Origin: Rhodoplanes sp963840055
GTDB lineage: Bacteria; Pseudomonadota; Alphaproteobacteria; Rhizobiales; Xanthobacteraceae
Direction: 5' to 3'
NCBI GenBank assembly: GCA_963840055.1
Contig: CAWIXM010000008.1
Location: 434,001-498,000, forward strand
DNA length: 64,000 nucleotides
Shown here: positions 41,863 to 50,306 of the stretch, in pieces
How the letters are laid out: each line of letters begins with the position of its first letter
How positions within the stretch are numbered: position 1 is the first letter of the stretch
Translations under genes and position numbers: made by a program
Notes under the pieces: generated by a model
What the model was told of the DNA's origin: nothing
Databases searched by the model: none
What the model saw: the letters and a program-made list of their open reading frames with translations, nothing else

Positions 41863-42290
41863 TCATTCCGCCGCTGCACTGTGCCTCTGCGATAGATTGT
41901 CGAGGGAGGCGATGATATGGTCGGCGAGCGCATCGGCGAGCGGGAAACGCTCGTGGGGATTGCGCAGAAGACCAATTCGGCAGGGCGGTAATTCGGGAAA
42001 ACCCTCGGCGGGGCTCAGCACACGCATCCCAGGGCGCAGCCCCGAGGTCGGCAGGACCGACACCGCGAGCCCGGCGAGCACGGCGGCCGAAATCGCGCCG
42101 GCATTGCCGCTCGAGAACAAGAGGCGATGCGCCCGGCCGATCGAGTCAAGGCTATCCATTGCTACTTTCCGCCAGTCGCAGGTTGGCCGGCCGAGCGCCA
42201 AGGGCAGCGGGACTTCCAAATGGGCGGAATGGCGGTTCGAGGTCACCCATAACAGCCGTTCCTGGGCGGAAGATTTCCGAGGCGCGATCG
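41863..42290 (-). pseudogene. LysR-family regulator, C-terminal fragment
   Basis: The reverse strand encodes the second half of a LysR effector-binding domain: AQERLLWVTSNRHSAHLEVP, LPLALGRPTCDWRKVAMDSL, SSGNAGAISAAVLAGLAVSV, LPTSGLRPGMRVLSPAEGFP, GLLRNPHERFPLADALADHI. No HTH domain exists upstream; the bases there belong to the divergent thioesterase and its promoter. The gene is therefore 5'-truncated and cannot bind DNA. It may be the remains of the regulator of the molybdo-enzyme operon or of an unrelated gene. Confidence 0.75.
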
Positions 42291-42371
42291 ATTCGCGGCA
42301 ATGGGCCCTTTGCCTATCGAGCGGTCCGGATCGCTTGCTATAGTCGGCGGCGTCCATTGAGGGCTGCACGC

Positions 42372-42845
42372 ATGCACGCACCACTCGTCCCGGCCGATCC
42401 CGATTTCGCTGCGCGCGTCAGGGAGAGTTTCGCGCGGCAGGGCTTCATGGCGCTGCTCGGCGCGACGATCACCCGCGTCGAGCCGGGTCTGGTGGAGATC
42501 GAGGCGCCGTTCCGGGGCGACCTCACGCAACAGCACGGTTATTTCCATGCGGGCGTGACCAGCGCCCTTGCCGACACCGCCGGGGGGTATGCCGGCTACA
42601 CGCTGTTTCCTGCCGAAAGTTCGGTTTTGACGGTGGAGTTCAAAATCAACCTGCTCGCGCCGGCGCAGGGCGACCGGCTGTCGGCGCGGGGTCGCGTCGT
42701 CAAGCCCGGCCGCACACTGACGGTATGCGCGCTCGACGTGTTTGCGCTTGATGGGGCAGGGGTCGCGGGCGACGGCGCGAAACGCACGCTGTGCGCGTCG
42801 GGGCAGCAAACGCTGATCTGCCTGCACGGCCGCGCGGACGCATGA
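42372..42845 (+). CDS. PaaI-family hotdog thioesterase
   Basis: A 157-residue acyl-CoA thioesterase of the PaaI/YigI type. The start MHAPLVPADPDFAARVRESF is chosen over longer frames because the preceding residues are not hotdog-like. The hotdog core is GLVEIEAPFRGDLTQQHGYF, HAGVTSALADTAGGYAG (active-site region), SSVLTVEFKINLLAPAQGDR and GRVVKPGRTLTVCALDVFAL. It is divergent from the LysR fragment. The natural substrate is unknown; aromatic or medium-chain acyl-CoA is usual for the family. Confidence 0.88.
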   Translation: MHAPLVPADPDFAARVRESFARQGFMALLGATITRVEPGLVEIEAPFRGDLTQQHGYFHAGVTSALADTAGGYAGYTLFPAESSVLTVEFKINLLAPAQGDRLSARGRVVKPGRTLTVCALDVFALDGAGVAGDGAKRTLCASGQQTLICLHGRADA

Positions 42846-42884
42846 GCGGCCAAGCTCGAATCGCGTGCATGTCGGGGCGTGAGG

Positions 42885-43610
42885 TCAGCGGGGGAGCAAG
42901 AATTTCGGGTCCGCCTGCTCCTTTAAAAACTCGGCGAAACCGCGCTTAAGCCAGGGCATTTGCAAGCGCAGCGCAACGCTCGCTTTCCGTTTCGTGGTGA
43001 AATGCGTCGACCAGTCGAGAAAAACCTTGGCGTTGTCGACGGTCATTACGAAGGGCGGCTGGCCCGCGCGCGCGAGGATGCAGCTCATCACCAGCGCGCC
43101 GGTGCGGTGATTGCCTTCGATGAACAGCTCGGGCTCGGCCAAGATTCGAATGTAGACGCCGGCGGCGCGGAGCCAAGTCGACTCGCTGGCATGCAAGGCA
43201 TGCCATTCGATGACGTCGCGAATGCCGCCGTCCACATTGTCGAAAAAATGCTTATCGGTGGCCGTGAGATGCCCTGCGGCGTCCAACCGCACCTGCTCGT
43301 CTTGCCCGCACAGCACCAAGGCGTTCAATTCAAGGAACAAGCGCAGCTGGCCGAGCGCCAAGAGGTCGACCTTGCGTTCGATCAGCGCGTCAATGAAGGC
43401 ATAGCCGCTCATCATATGATCGACCATATGGTCATCCAGGCGATCGCGCGGACTATTGAGATGCGGATTGATCGATGCGAAATGCGCCGCGACCTCGCGG
43501 AGCGACGCATCGATCGCCCCGAGGTTGAGAATGGCTCCTCTCCGATCGGGTTGCGCGGAGAGGGCCGCCCCGCTTGTGCACGGAGCGGCGGTGGGGAGAT
43601 CGCTCGCCAC
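42885..43610 (-). CDS. Fic-domain protein with a degenerate catalytic motif
   Basis: Fic enzymes AMPylate or otherwise modify proteins using an HPFxxGNGR motif. Here the region reads IRILAEPELFIEGNHRTGAL followed by VMSCILARAGQPPFVMTVDN: the GNxR-G part is kept but the catalytic His is replaced (PELF), so activity is doubtful. Upstream helices (LNALVLCGQDEQVRLDAAGH, FDNVDGGIRDVIEWHALHAS) fit the Fido fold. The first 27 or so residues are encoded by a dispersed repeat (43531-43600), so the real start is probably internal. The gene ends close to the pstS-like gene but its role in phosphate uptake is not indicated. Confidence 0.72.
   Translation of the reverse strand: MASDLPTAAPCTSGAALSAQPDRRGAILNLGAIDASLREVAAHFASINPHLNSPRDRLDDHMVDHMMSGYAFIDALIERKVDLLALGQLRLFLELNALVLCGQDEQVRLDAAGHLTATDKHFFDNVDGGIRDVIEWHALHASESTWLRAAGVYIRILAEPELFIEGNHRTGALVMSCILARAGQPPFVMTVDNAKVFLDWSTHFTTKRKASVALRLQMPWLKRGFAEFLKEQADPKFLLPR
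43531..43600. repeat. Dispersed hairpin repeat overlapping the Fic ORF 5' end
   Basis: CTCCTCTCCGATCGGGTTGC followed by GCGGAGAGGGCCGCCCCG and GGAGCGGCGGTGGGGAGA. It is related to the element at 24628-24690 (CCTCCCCC...GGGGGAG plus ACCGCCC/GGGCGGT). It forms the first codons of the longest Fic frame. Confidence 0.5.
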
Positions 43611-43615
43611 TCTGA

Positions 43616-44670
43616 TTATTTTGCGACCGTGTCCAAGATCTGCCGGCCGAGCGCCACGACGTCGGCCGAAAGGGGAACATAGCCCAACTCGACGCCGTAT
43701 TCTTGACCTTCCGCAAGCCCCCAGGCGACGAAGTCGCGAAGGGCGACCGCCTTCGTCTGGTCGCGGTAATGCCGGTAGAGAAACAGCCAGCTATAGGACA
43801 CGATGGGATAGGCGCCCGCGGCGGTTGGATCGACGACCGAGTGCTCCAACTCGTTCACCTTGACGACCCGTTCCGACAGCGCGAGCTGCGCCGAGGCTTC
43901 GCTCGGGGTGACGAACTGCCCGGACTTGTTCTGCAACGTCGCCATCGGCAGCTTGAGGCGCTTGGCGAAGCCGTATTCCACGTAGCCGATCGCGCCCTCG
44001 CTGATTTTGATCAGTGCGGCCACGCCTTCATTGCCGGCCGCGAGCATCGTCTTGTTCGGCCAAGCGATCAGCTTGCCCACGCCGAGGCCGCGACTGCGCC
44101 ATGACGGATCGACGGCGGCGAGATTGCGCGTGAACGCGGCGGTCGTGCCGCTCGAATCGAGCCGGGCGATGATGGCGATATCCCGTGCCGGAAAGCGAAC
44201 GCCCGGGTTTGCCGTTTGAATGCGCGATCGTTCCACCGCCGGATAACACCGGCAAAAATATCGGCATAAACGTCGCGCGGGAGCCGAACTTCGCCGGTGA
44301 CGCCGGGAATATTATAGGCAAGAACGATCATTCCGGCGGTGGCAGGCACGGTCGCAGCCCCCGCTTCGACCTTGGACGCGGCGCTTTCGGTCAAGTTTTC
44401 GTCGCTCGCGGCGAAATCCACAGTCTCGGCAATGAAGCGCTTGATTCCCTCGCCCGAACCGACGGCGCTATAGCTTATCGACAGGTTTCGATGCGCGGCC
44501 TGGTAGACGGCGATCCATTTCTTATAGAGCGGGGCGGGGAAGGTGGCGCCGGCGCCGCGCAGCGAGGTGGCTGCGGTTTCCGCACCCTGCGCCCAGCCCG
44601 GTGCGACCGGCAAGCCGATCGCTAGGCCGGCGATGATGGCGATTACTCTCGCAACATGAGCGGCGGTCAT
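43616..44670 (-). CDS. Second PstS-like phosphate-binding protein (apparent frameshift near 44225)
   Basis: The N-terminal half starts MTAAHVARVIAIIAGLAIGL, a signal peptide ending GWAQ, then SLRGAGATFPAPLYKKWIAV, YSAVGSGEGIKRFIAETVDF and AASDENLTESAA. After GVIRRWNDR the frame changes; the continuation RIQTANPGVRFP, ARLDSSGTTAAFTRNLAAVD, NEGVAALIKISEGAIGYVEY, ending ADVVALGRQILDTVAK, is the second half of PstS. Deleting two bases (or adding one) in GATCGCGCATTC restores the protein. The gene is the last of the pst block, 20 bp after pstB. PstS paralogs can differ in affinity or ligand. Confidence 0.87.
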
Positions 44671-44690
44671 GGCGTGCGTCCAATCGGCGA

Positions 44691-45524
44691 TCAGCTGAAC
44701 TTGCCGGAGATGTATTCTTTGGTGAGCTGCTCCCGCGGCTCATTGAAGACCTGGTGGGTCGGTCCGATCTCGACGAGATAACCGGTGCGCCCGCCTTTGG
44801 AGATGTCGACTGCAAAGAAGGCGGTGATGTCGGCGACGCGGGTCGCCTGCTGCATGTTGTGGGTCACGAGCGCGATCGTGTAGTCCTTCTTGAGCTCGAG
44901 CATGAGCTCTTCGATGCGCCGCGTCGCGATCGGATCGAGCGCGGAGCAGGGCTCGTCCATCAAAAGTACGATGGGCTCGGTGGCAACAGCGCGCGCGATG
45001 CACAGCCGCTGCTGCTGACCGCCGGAGAGCGACAGCCCACTCGCCTTCAGTTTGTCCTTCACCTCGTCCCACAGCGCCGCGCGGCGCAGCGCATGCTCCA
45101 CCCGCCCCGCGAGGTCGCCCTTGAAGCGATTGAGGCGAAGCCCGAACGCGACATTGTCGAAGATGCTCATCGCGAACGGGTTCGGCTGTTGGAAGACCAT
45201 GCCGATGTAGCGTCGCACCACTACCGGGTCGATGTTTTTCCCGTAGATGTCCTGGCCGAGGAAATGGACGTCGCCCTCGAGACGGAAGCCGTCGATCAGG
45301 TCATTCATGCGGTTGAGACTGCGCAGCACCGTGCTCTTGCCGCAGCCGGACGGCCCGATGAAGCCGGTGATCCTGCCCTTGTGAATCGGCACGTGGCTGT
45401 CGCGCACGGCGAGAAACGAGCCGTACAGGATTTTCTTGAGCTTGCAGTCCATGGCGAGCTCGGCGTCGCTCTGCATGGGTACCGCTTGGGGGAGCTCGGC
45501 GACGACGGCTTGAACGGCGCTCAT
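44691..45524 (-). CDS. pstB: Phosphate ABC transporter ATP-binding protein PstB
   Basis: ATPase of the high-affinity phosphate importer. Walker A GPSGCGKST, Q-loop MVFQQPNPFAMSIFDNVAFG, signature LSLSGGQQQRLCIARAVATE, Walker B IVLLMDEPCSALDPIATRRI and switch His LVTHNMQQATRVAD are all present. PstB hallmarks are SLNRMNDLIDGFRLEG and the QQPNPF block. It lies 9 bp downstream of pstA. No phoU or phoB follows it; a pstS-like gene takes that place. Confidence 0.97.
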   Translation of the reverse strand: MSAVQAVVAELPQAVPMQSDAELAMDCKLKKILYGSFLAVRDSHVPIHKGRITGFIGPSGCGKSTVLRSLNRMNDLIDGFRLEGDVHFLGQDIYGKNIDPVVVRRYIGMVFQQPNPFAMSIFDNVAFGLRLNRFKGDLAGRVEHALRRAALWDEVKDKLKASGLSLSGGQQQRLCIARAVATEPIVLLMDEPCSALDPIATRRIEELMLELKKDYTIALVTHNMQQATRVADITAFFAVDISKGGRTGYLVEIGPTHQVFNEPREQLTKEYISGKFS

Positions 45525-45533
45525 GAATCCCTC

Positions 45534-46430
45534 CTAGTACTTCGGTCGCCCGAGCAGGCGGCTCGCCACGTTGAACACCAGAACGATGAGGACGAGGACC
45601 AACGACGCCGCCCAGGCAAGCTGGATCTGGTTCTCGAACGGCATGCTGGAAAAATTGTAGATAAGGATCGACAGCGAGGCAGTCGGCTGACTCAGGCTGT
45701 TCAGCCAGTAGTTGCTGAACAATGCAGTGAACAGGAGCGGTGCGGACTCGCCTGCGACGCGGGCCACTCCGAGCATGACGCCGGTGAGAATCCCCGCCAA
45801 TGCCGTTGGGAGCACGACCTTCCAGATCATCTGGGTCCGCGTGCAGCCCATCCCGAGCGCCGCGTCCTTCATTTTCCGCGGCACCATCTTCAGCGCCTCT
45901 TCGGACGTCAGCACCACCGTCGGCAGCATCAGGATCGAAAGCGCAATGCCGCCGGCGGTCGCCGAATAGGTCCCCATCGCAAGCACCACCACCGCGTAGA
46001 CGAACACGCCGGCGAGGATAGAGGGAAAGCCGGTCAGGACCTTCGCGAGAAACCGCGAGGTTTGCGCGAGTTTGTTGTTCGGCCCGAGTTCGGAAAGGTA
46101 GATGGCGGTCAAGACGCCGATCGGGATGCTGATCGCCGCCGCGATCGCCACCATGACCAGCGTGCCGACAATGGCGTTGCCGAAACCGCCGCCGAGCTCG
46201 AAGCCCGCTGGCGGCAGCTCGGTGAATAGTTCGAGCGACAGGCGCGACCCGCCTTCGACGATCAGCATATAGAGCACCGACACGAGCGGAATGCTCGCCA
46301 GCAAGGCAGCGAGCCACGCGCCTATCGTCAGCAGCACGTTGGTCAGCGCCCGGCCCTCGGACCACGAATGGGCGAGATTGGGCGGTTTGCCGCTTCCGAG
46401 CGACATGTCCAGATATGCGTTGTTGGTCAT
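45534..46430 (-). CDS. pstA: Phosphate ABC transporter permease PstA
   Basis: A 298-residue inner-membrane permease with six expected helices. Conserved segments: GFGNAIVGTLVMVAIAAAIS, IPIGVLTAIYLSELGPNNKL, FPSILAGVFVYAVVVLAMGT, ALGMGCTRTQMIWKVVLPTA (EAA-like loop), LAGILTGVMLGVARVAGESA, PLLFTALFSNYWLNSLSQPT. The ATG overlaps the pstC stop by four bases, so expression is coupled. Confidence 0.96.
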   Translation of the reverse strand: MTNNAYLDMSLGSGKPPNLAHSWSEGRALTNVLLTIGAWLAALLASIPLVSVLYMLIVEGGSRLSLELFTELPPAGFELGGGFGNAIVGTLVMVAIAAAISIPIGVLTAIYLSELGPNNKLAQTSRFLAKVLTGFPSILAGVFVYAVVVLAMGTYSATAGGIALSILMLPTVVLTSEEALKMVPRKMKDAALGMGCTRTQMIWKVVLPTALAGILTGVMLGVARVAGESAPLLFTALFSNYWLNSLSQPTASLSILIYNFSSMPFENQIQLAWAASLVLVLIVLVFNVASRLLGRPKY

Positions 46431-47434
46431 GCCTTGCCTGAAATTCTGCGCTGGGTGAGGGTCAGAAGGCCGATGCCGGCGATGTTCACCAATAGCGTGA
46501 TAGCCAGGAGGACGAGGGCTGCGTACATCAGTGCTTCGACCTCCGCCGGACCCGCCTCCGGAAAATGCGACGCGAGCAGCGCCGCAAGCGTCTCGGCCGG
46601 GGCGAACAGCGACAGCGTGACCTGGTTGGAATTGCCGATCAGCATCGCGAGCGCCATCGTCTCGCCGAGCGCTCGGCCGAAGCCGAGCACCATGGCGCTG
46701 AAAATTCCGCCCGCGGCCGTTGGCACCATCACCTTGAGGATCACCTCCCAGCGCGTCGCCCCCATTCCAAACGCCGCTTCCTTGGTGCGGTAGGGAACCG
46801 AGTTGAGGGCGTCTTGCGAGATGGCGGCGACGGTCGGCAGGACCATGATCGCCAGCACGATGGCCGCCGGAAGCAGCCCGGGCCCGCTCAACGAGGTTCC
46901 GAAGAACGGGATGAAGCCGAGGTGCTCATTGAGCCAATTGGCGGCCGGTCGGATGGTCGGGATAACGACGAAAATTCCCCACAGGCCGAACACGACGCTG
47001 GGAATGGCGGCGAGCATCTCGATGATGAGACGGAACACGAAGGCAAGCCGCCTGTGCAGAAAGCCCTGCGTCAGGAAAACTGCGACGGTGAGCCCAAAGA
47101 AGCCGCCGATCAGCAAGGCGAGCAGCGAGCTGTAAATAGTTCCCCAGATGCCCGGAAGGATTCCGAATTTCTCTTCCTGGACGTTCCAGTTGGTGCTGAT
47201 CAGGAAATCGAAATGGTACTTGCGGATGGCCGGCAACGCCTGTCCGCCGATCTTCCAGACGATATAGGCCACCAGCACGATCAGAAGACCGGCAGCAACG
47301 AGCGCAAGGGCTCGGAAGCCGCGGTCGACGAGGTATTCGCGGCCGCTCGGGGCTTGGCTGACCGCGCCGGCGGACCCAGCGACTGCGAACGGATGACTTG
47401 ACATCAAACTGTCCGAAGAGTCGGCCTCACGCAC
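46427..47434 (-). CDS. pstC: Phosphate ABC transporter permease PstC
   Basis: A 335-residue permease partner of PstA. Features: a cytosolic N-terminus, first helix FRALALVAAGLLIVLVAYIV, then SLLALLIGGFFGLTVAVFLT, IIEMLAAIPSVVFGLWGIFV, the EAA-like loop EAAFGMGATRWEVILKVMVP and GGIFSAMVLGFGRALGETMA. The family's long periplasmic loop (AIRKYHFDFLISTNWNVQEE) is present. It follows pstS by about 55 bp. Confidence 0.96.
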   Translation of the reverse strand: MREADSSDSLMSSHPFAVAGSAGAVSQAPSGREYLVDRGFRALALVAAGLLIVLVAYIVWKIGGQALPAIRKYHFDFLISTNWNVQEEKFGILPGIWGTIYSSLLALLIGGFFGLTVAVFLTQGFLHRRLAFVFRLIIEMLAAIPSVVFGLWGIFVVIPTIRPAANWLNEHLGFIPFFGTSLSGPGLLPAAIVLAIMVLPTVAAISQDALNSVPYRTKEAAFGMGATRWEVILKVMVPTAAGGIFSAMVLGFGRALGETMALAMLIGNSNQVTLSLFAPAETLAALLASHFPEAGPAEVEALMYAALVLLAITLLVNIAGIGLLTLTQRRISGKA

Positions 47435-47489
47435 GCAGCGTCAGGCGCATGTTCCGCACGTTCGGCCCTCGGCCGGATCTCGCCCGACT

Positions 47490-48530
47490 TCATTTGATCT
47501 CGGCGGCCGCCGCCTTGACCTTTTCGACCACGTTGGCGGGGAGCGGGATGTAGCCCATCTGATCGGCGATCGCTTGGCCCTTGGTCGCACAGTAATCAAC
47601 CAGCTTCCGCAGCGTCGCCGCCTTCTTGTCGTCCTGGTCCTTGTAGAACAAGAGCCAGGTAAAGGAGGCGATCGGGTAAGCGTCCGCGCCCTCCGGATCC
47701 TCGACCCAGCCGCGCAGATCGGGCCCGAGCTTGGCCGAGGCGAGCGCGGCCGCGCCAGACTTTGCGCCCGGCTCAACGTATTTTCCGGCCTTGTTCTGCA
47801 ACAGCGCCGTGTTGGTCTTGGTCAGTTTGGCGTAGCCATACTCGATATAGCCGAGCGCTCCCGGGGTTTGTTTGATGGTCGCGGTGACGCCGTCGTTCTT
47901 GGGGGCTCCCACGATCTTGTCGCTGTGCGGCCATTCGACGGTGGTGCCGAACCCCACTTGCTTGGCGAATTCCGGGCTGATTGCGGACAGATGCTTGGTG
48001 AACACGAAGTTCGTCCCGCTCGCATCGGAGCGGCGGACCACGGTGATGGGAAGGTCCGGCAGTTTCAGATTCGGATTTGCCGCGGCGATTTTCGGATCGT
48101 TCCAGCGCGTGATCTTGCCGAGAAAGATTTCCGGATAGACGTCGCGCGGAAGTTTCAGGCCGGTGGGATTGCCCGGTAGATTGTAGGCGATGACGATCTC
48201 GCCGGCAGTGATCGGGATCAGAACGACGCCGTCTTCGACCTTGGCGATTTCCGCATCGGTCATCGCCGCGTCGCTGCCGGCAAAATCCACCGTGTGATTG
48301 ATGAAGTCCTGGATGCCGGCGCCGCTGCCCTTGGCTTGGTAGTCGACAATGACGCCGGGGGTAGCCTTGCTGAACTGCTTGAACCAGGTCGAATAGATCG
48401 GGAAGGGGAAGCTCGCGCCGGACCCGATCAAACGCTGGTCCTGCGCTCGCGTGTCTTGCGCGGTGACGGCGAGCAAAGTGACGGCGGAGCAGATCGCGGC
48501 GAAAAACGGCGCGCGAGCGAAAATTTTCAT
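47490..48530 (-). CDS. pstS: Periplasmic phosphate-binding protein PstS
   Basis: Captures phosphate for PstCAB. I place the start at MKIFARAPFFAAICSAVTLL, giving a signal peptide cleaved near TRA-QD; longer frames upstream are not PstS-like, and a second Met five codons earlier is possible. Ligand-site motifs: LIGSGASFPFPIYSTWFKQF, YQAKGSGAGIQDFINHTVDF, AGSDAAMTD, VVRRSDASGTNFVFTKHLSA. First gene of pstSCAB. A Pho box lies about 206 bp upstream. Confidence 0.97.
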   Translation of the reverse strand: MKIFARAPFFAAICSAVTLLAVTAQDTRAQDQRLIGSGASFPFPIYSTWFKQFSKATPGVIVDYQAKGSGAGIQDFINHTVDFAGSDAAMTDAEIAKVEDGVVLIPITAGEIVIAYNLPGNPTGLKLPRDVYPEIFLGKITRWNDPKIAAANPNLKLPDLPITVVRRSDASGTNFVFTKHLSAISPEFAKQVGFGTTVEWPHSDKIVGAPKNDGVTATIKQTPGALGYIEYGYAKLTKTNTALLQNKAGKYVEPGAKSGAAALASAKLGPDLRGWVEDPEGADAYPIASFTWLLFYKDQDDKKAATLRKLVDYCATKGQAIADQMGYIPLPANVVEKVKAAAAEIK

Positions 48531-48735
48531 AGCGGTCGTTTCCATTCTGGCTAGGGGCCCAGGGGGCGTGCACCGAGTGGGACGCTGGATTCTCGTCCGG
48601 CATCGTCGATGCGGTCGGCCTATCACAGCGGTTAAGTCGATCGATCGCCAAAACCCCAGCCGCACTGTGTGATCATCCGTCAAACAGCGCTATGCAGCCG
48701 AGGACCTGTCGCGAAAAAAGAACTACCGCAGAATA

Positions 48736-48753
48736 CGTGACAGATACGTGACA
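48736..48753 (-). promoter_or_regulatory. Pho box upstream of pstS
   Basis: On the reverse strand: TGTCACG TATC TGTCACG, two 7-bp direct repeats 11 bp apart, as in PhoB binding sites (CTGTCAT-N4-CTGTCAT). Its orientation matches pstS. This predicts induction of the pst operon under phosphate limitation. Confidence 0.75.
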
Positions 48754-49089
48754 CGGCGTTCGCTTTTGGTCGTATTGTTCGTGTCTGCCGATCATCGCCA
48801 TGCAGGAATCGGACGGCCGTGCGGTCGTTTGGCTAAAAGCCTCCGCCCGGACGGGTGTTGTGGGTCACATAAAAATGAAGTCGCCGGGGAAGGTTTTGAA
48901 AAATGCCGAACCGTATCCTTTGGGCGGGGGATTCACAGAGATGCAACCATAATTTATGTAAGCGACCTTTTCTTCCACACGGGTCAACCCCTTTCAATAC
49001 CCTAAAAGAAAACCCCTTCTCGGCGGAATATTTCCCTGTTCACGGCGGCGAGGCGGATTGGAATGGGCAGACCCTCCGGGATACATTCC
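48754..49089. other. Region between the Pho box and the ZntB/CorA gene
   Basis: About 335 bp with no credible ORF, between pstS and the 3' end of the transporter gene. It is AT-richer near 48870-49010. No terminator was recognised. Confidence 0.35.
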
Positions 49090-50076
49090 TCAAAGGGATC
49101 TAATCCCAAGCCAACGCAACACCGCATACACCGAAGCTGACGAGATCAGCGCGGTAATGACGCCGGCCCAGAACCCGGTGCCGGATTCGGAAAATGGCAG
49201 GCCAAGCAAGTTCATTCCAAAGAATCCGGCAACCAGGGTCGGAGGCAAGAACAGGATCGTGACCACGGTCAACGCATGCAGATGGCGGTTGCTTTCTTCG
49301 GCGAGCTGATTGGCGATCTCCTCTTGCAGAACCCGCGCGCGCTCACGCAGCGCCTCGATCTCGTGGGCGAGGCCATCGAACCGCTGCGACAGGCGCTCGG
49401 CTGCGAGGCGCAGGGGAGGTTTAAGTTCCTCAGACTCCAACTGTTCAAGCCGATGAAAAAGCATTCGTAGCCCGGCCAGCTGCCGGTGGATGCGAACGGT
49501 TTTTCGGCGGAAAATGCCGAGTTTTTGCCGGTGGTCGCCAGTGTCGCTGTCCAAAATGCGCTCTTCAATCTTATCCATGTCGAGGGCGATCTCCTCCGCA
49601 AGATAATCGATCGCTTGCGCAATATGCTCAATGATGAGTTCGAGGAGGGAGGCGGCCGACGCAACTCGCTGGCCGTTCTGCAGCGCTTGGCGCGTCGCCT
49701 CGACCGCGTTCAGAGCGCGACGGCGCCCAGTGATGAGGAACCGCTCCGTCATGACGAACTGCAGGAAGCCGAACTGGTCCGAGACGCCACCGAGAACGCG
49801 GCATAGGTCAGCAATAACGCCGTAAATGCAGGCGCCGCCGGTATGGAGTTGGAGATGATGATGCCGTTGCACCATGGCGTCGATCGCCGCCGCGGGCAGG
49901 TCCGGAAGGGACTTCAAGAAATCACAAGCCCGCGTCTCCACCAAGTTGAAGTGGAGCCACAACCACCCGTCTGGGTAATCGCTTAAAGGCTGATCAACGT
50001 CCAGTTCCTCGGCCGTTCCGTCGGCGCGTATTCTAAAAGCCCAGACTAACCCAGGCGATGGTTGCGGCATCAACAT
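49090..50076 (-). CDS. zntB: CorA-family divalent cation transporter (ZntB-like)
   Basis: A 328-residue inner-membrane transporter. A large N-terminal cytosolic domain (including GWLWLHFNLVETRACDFLKS) and a long stalk helix (ERLSQRFDGLAHEIEALRER) precede two C-terminal helices. The pore motif GMN is in LVAGFFGMNLLGLPF, followed by WAGVITALISSASVYAVLRW. The LGLPF context is the ZntB branch (Zn2+, proton-coupled) rather than the CorA Mg2+ branch. Divergent from the ptx operon; a functional link to phosphorus is not evident. Confidence 0.88.
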   Translation of the reverse strand: MLMPQPSPGLVWAFRIRADGTAEELDVDQPLSDYPDGWLWLHFNLVETRACDFLKSLPDLPAAAIDAMVQRHHHLQLHTGGACIYGVIADLCRVLGGVSDQFGFLQFVMTERFLITGRRRALNAVEATRQALQNGQRVASAASLLELIIEHIAQAIDYLAEEIALDMDKIEERILDSDTGDHRQKLGIFRRKTVRIHRQLAGLRMLFHRLEQLESEELKPPLRLAAERLSQRFDGLAHEIEALRERARVLQEEIANQLAEESNRHLHALTVVTILFLPPTLVAGFFGMNLLGLPFSESGTGFWAGVITALISSASVYAVLRWLGIRSL

Positions 50077-50306
50077 TGGGTGAGCTTTAAGCGGTGCATT
50101 AGCCGTCGGTTAGGCTTTTGAGGGGGTTTCGTCAATAAACGGCGCCGTTCAGCAAGGGGAGAGAACAAAAGGTTACGGGAGAAAGGGTCGTCGCCGAGCC
50201 GAACGTCGTCTCTTTGTCATGCTGGTGCTGTAGTTCGTTAAAGGCGATCAAACAGACATGACGTTTGGCTTTGCCGAACAAAGGTCGGTCGATCGACGAG
50301 GTGGGG

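Noticed and set aside
44754..46229. A 491-codon frame antisense to pstB and pstA
   Set aside because: No motif; the reverse strand encodes complete PstB and PstA.
50214..50234. TTGTCATGCTGGTGCTGT upstream of ptxA as a Pho box
   Set aside because: Only the first half matches; the second repeat at 11-bp spacing does not.
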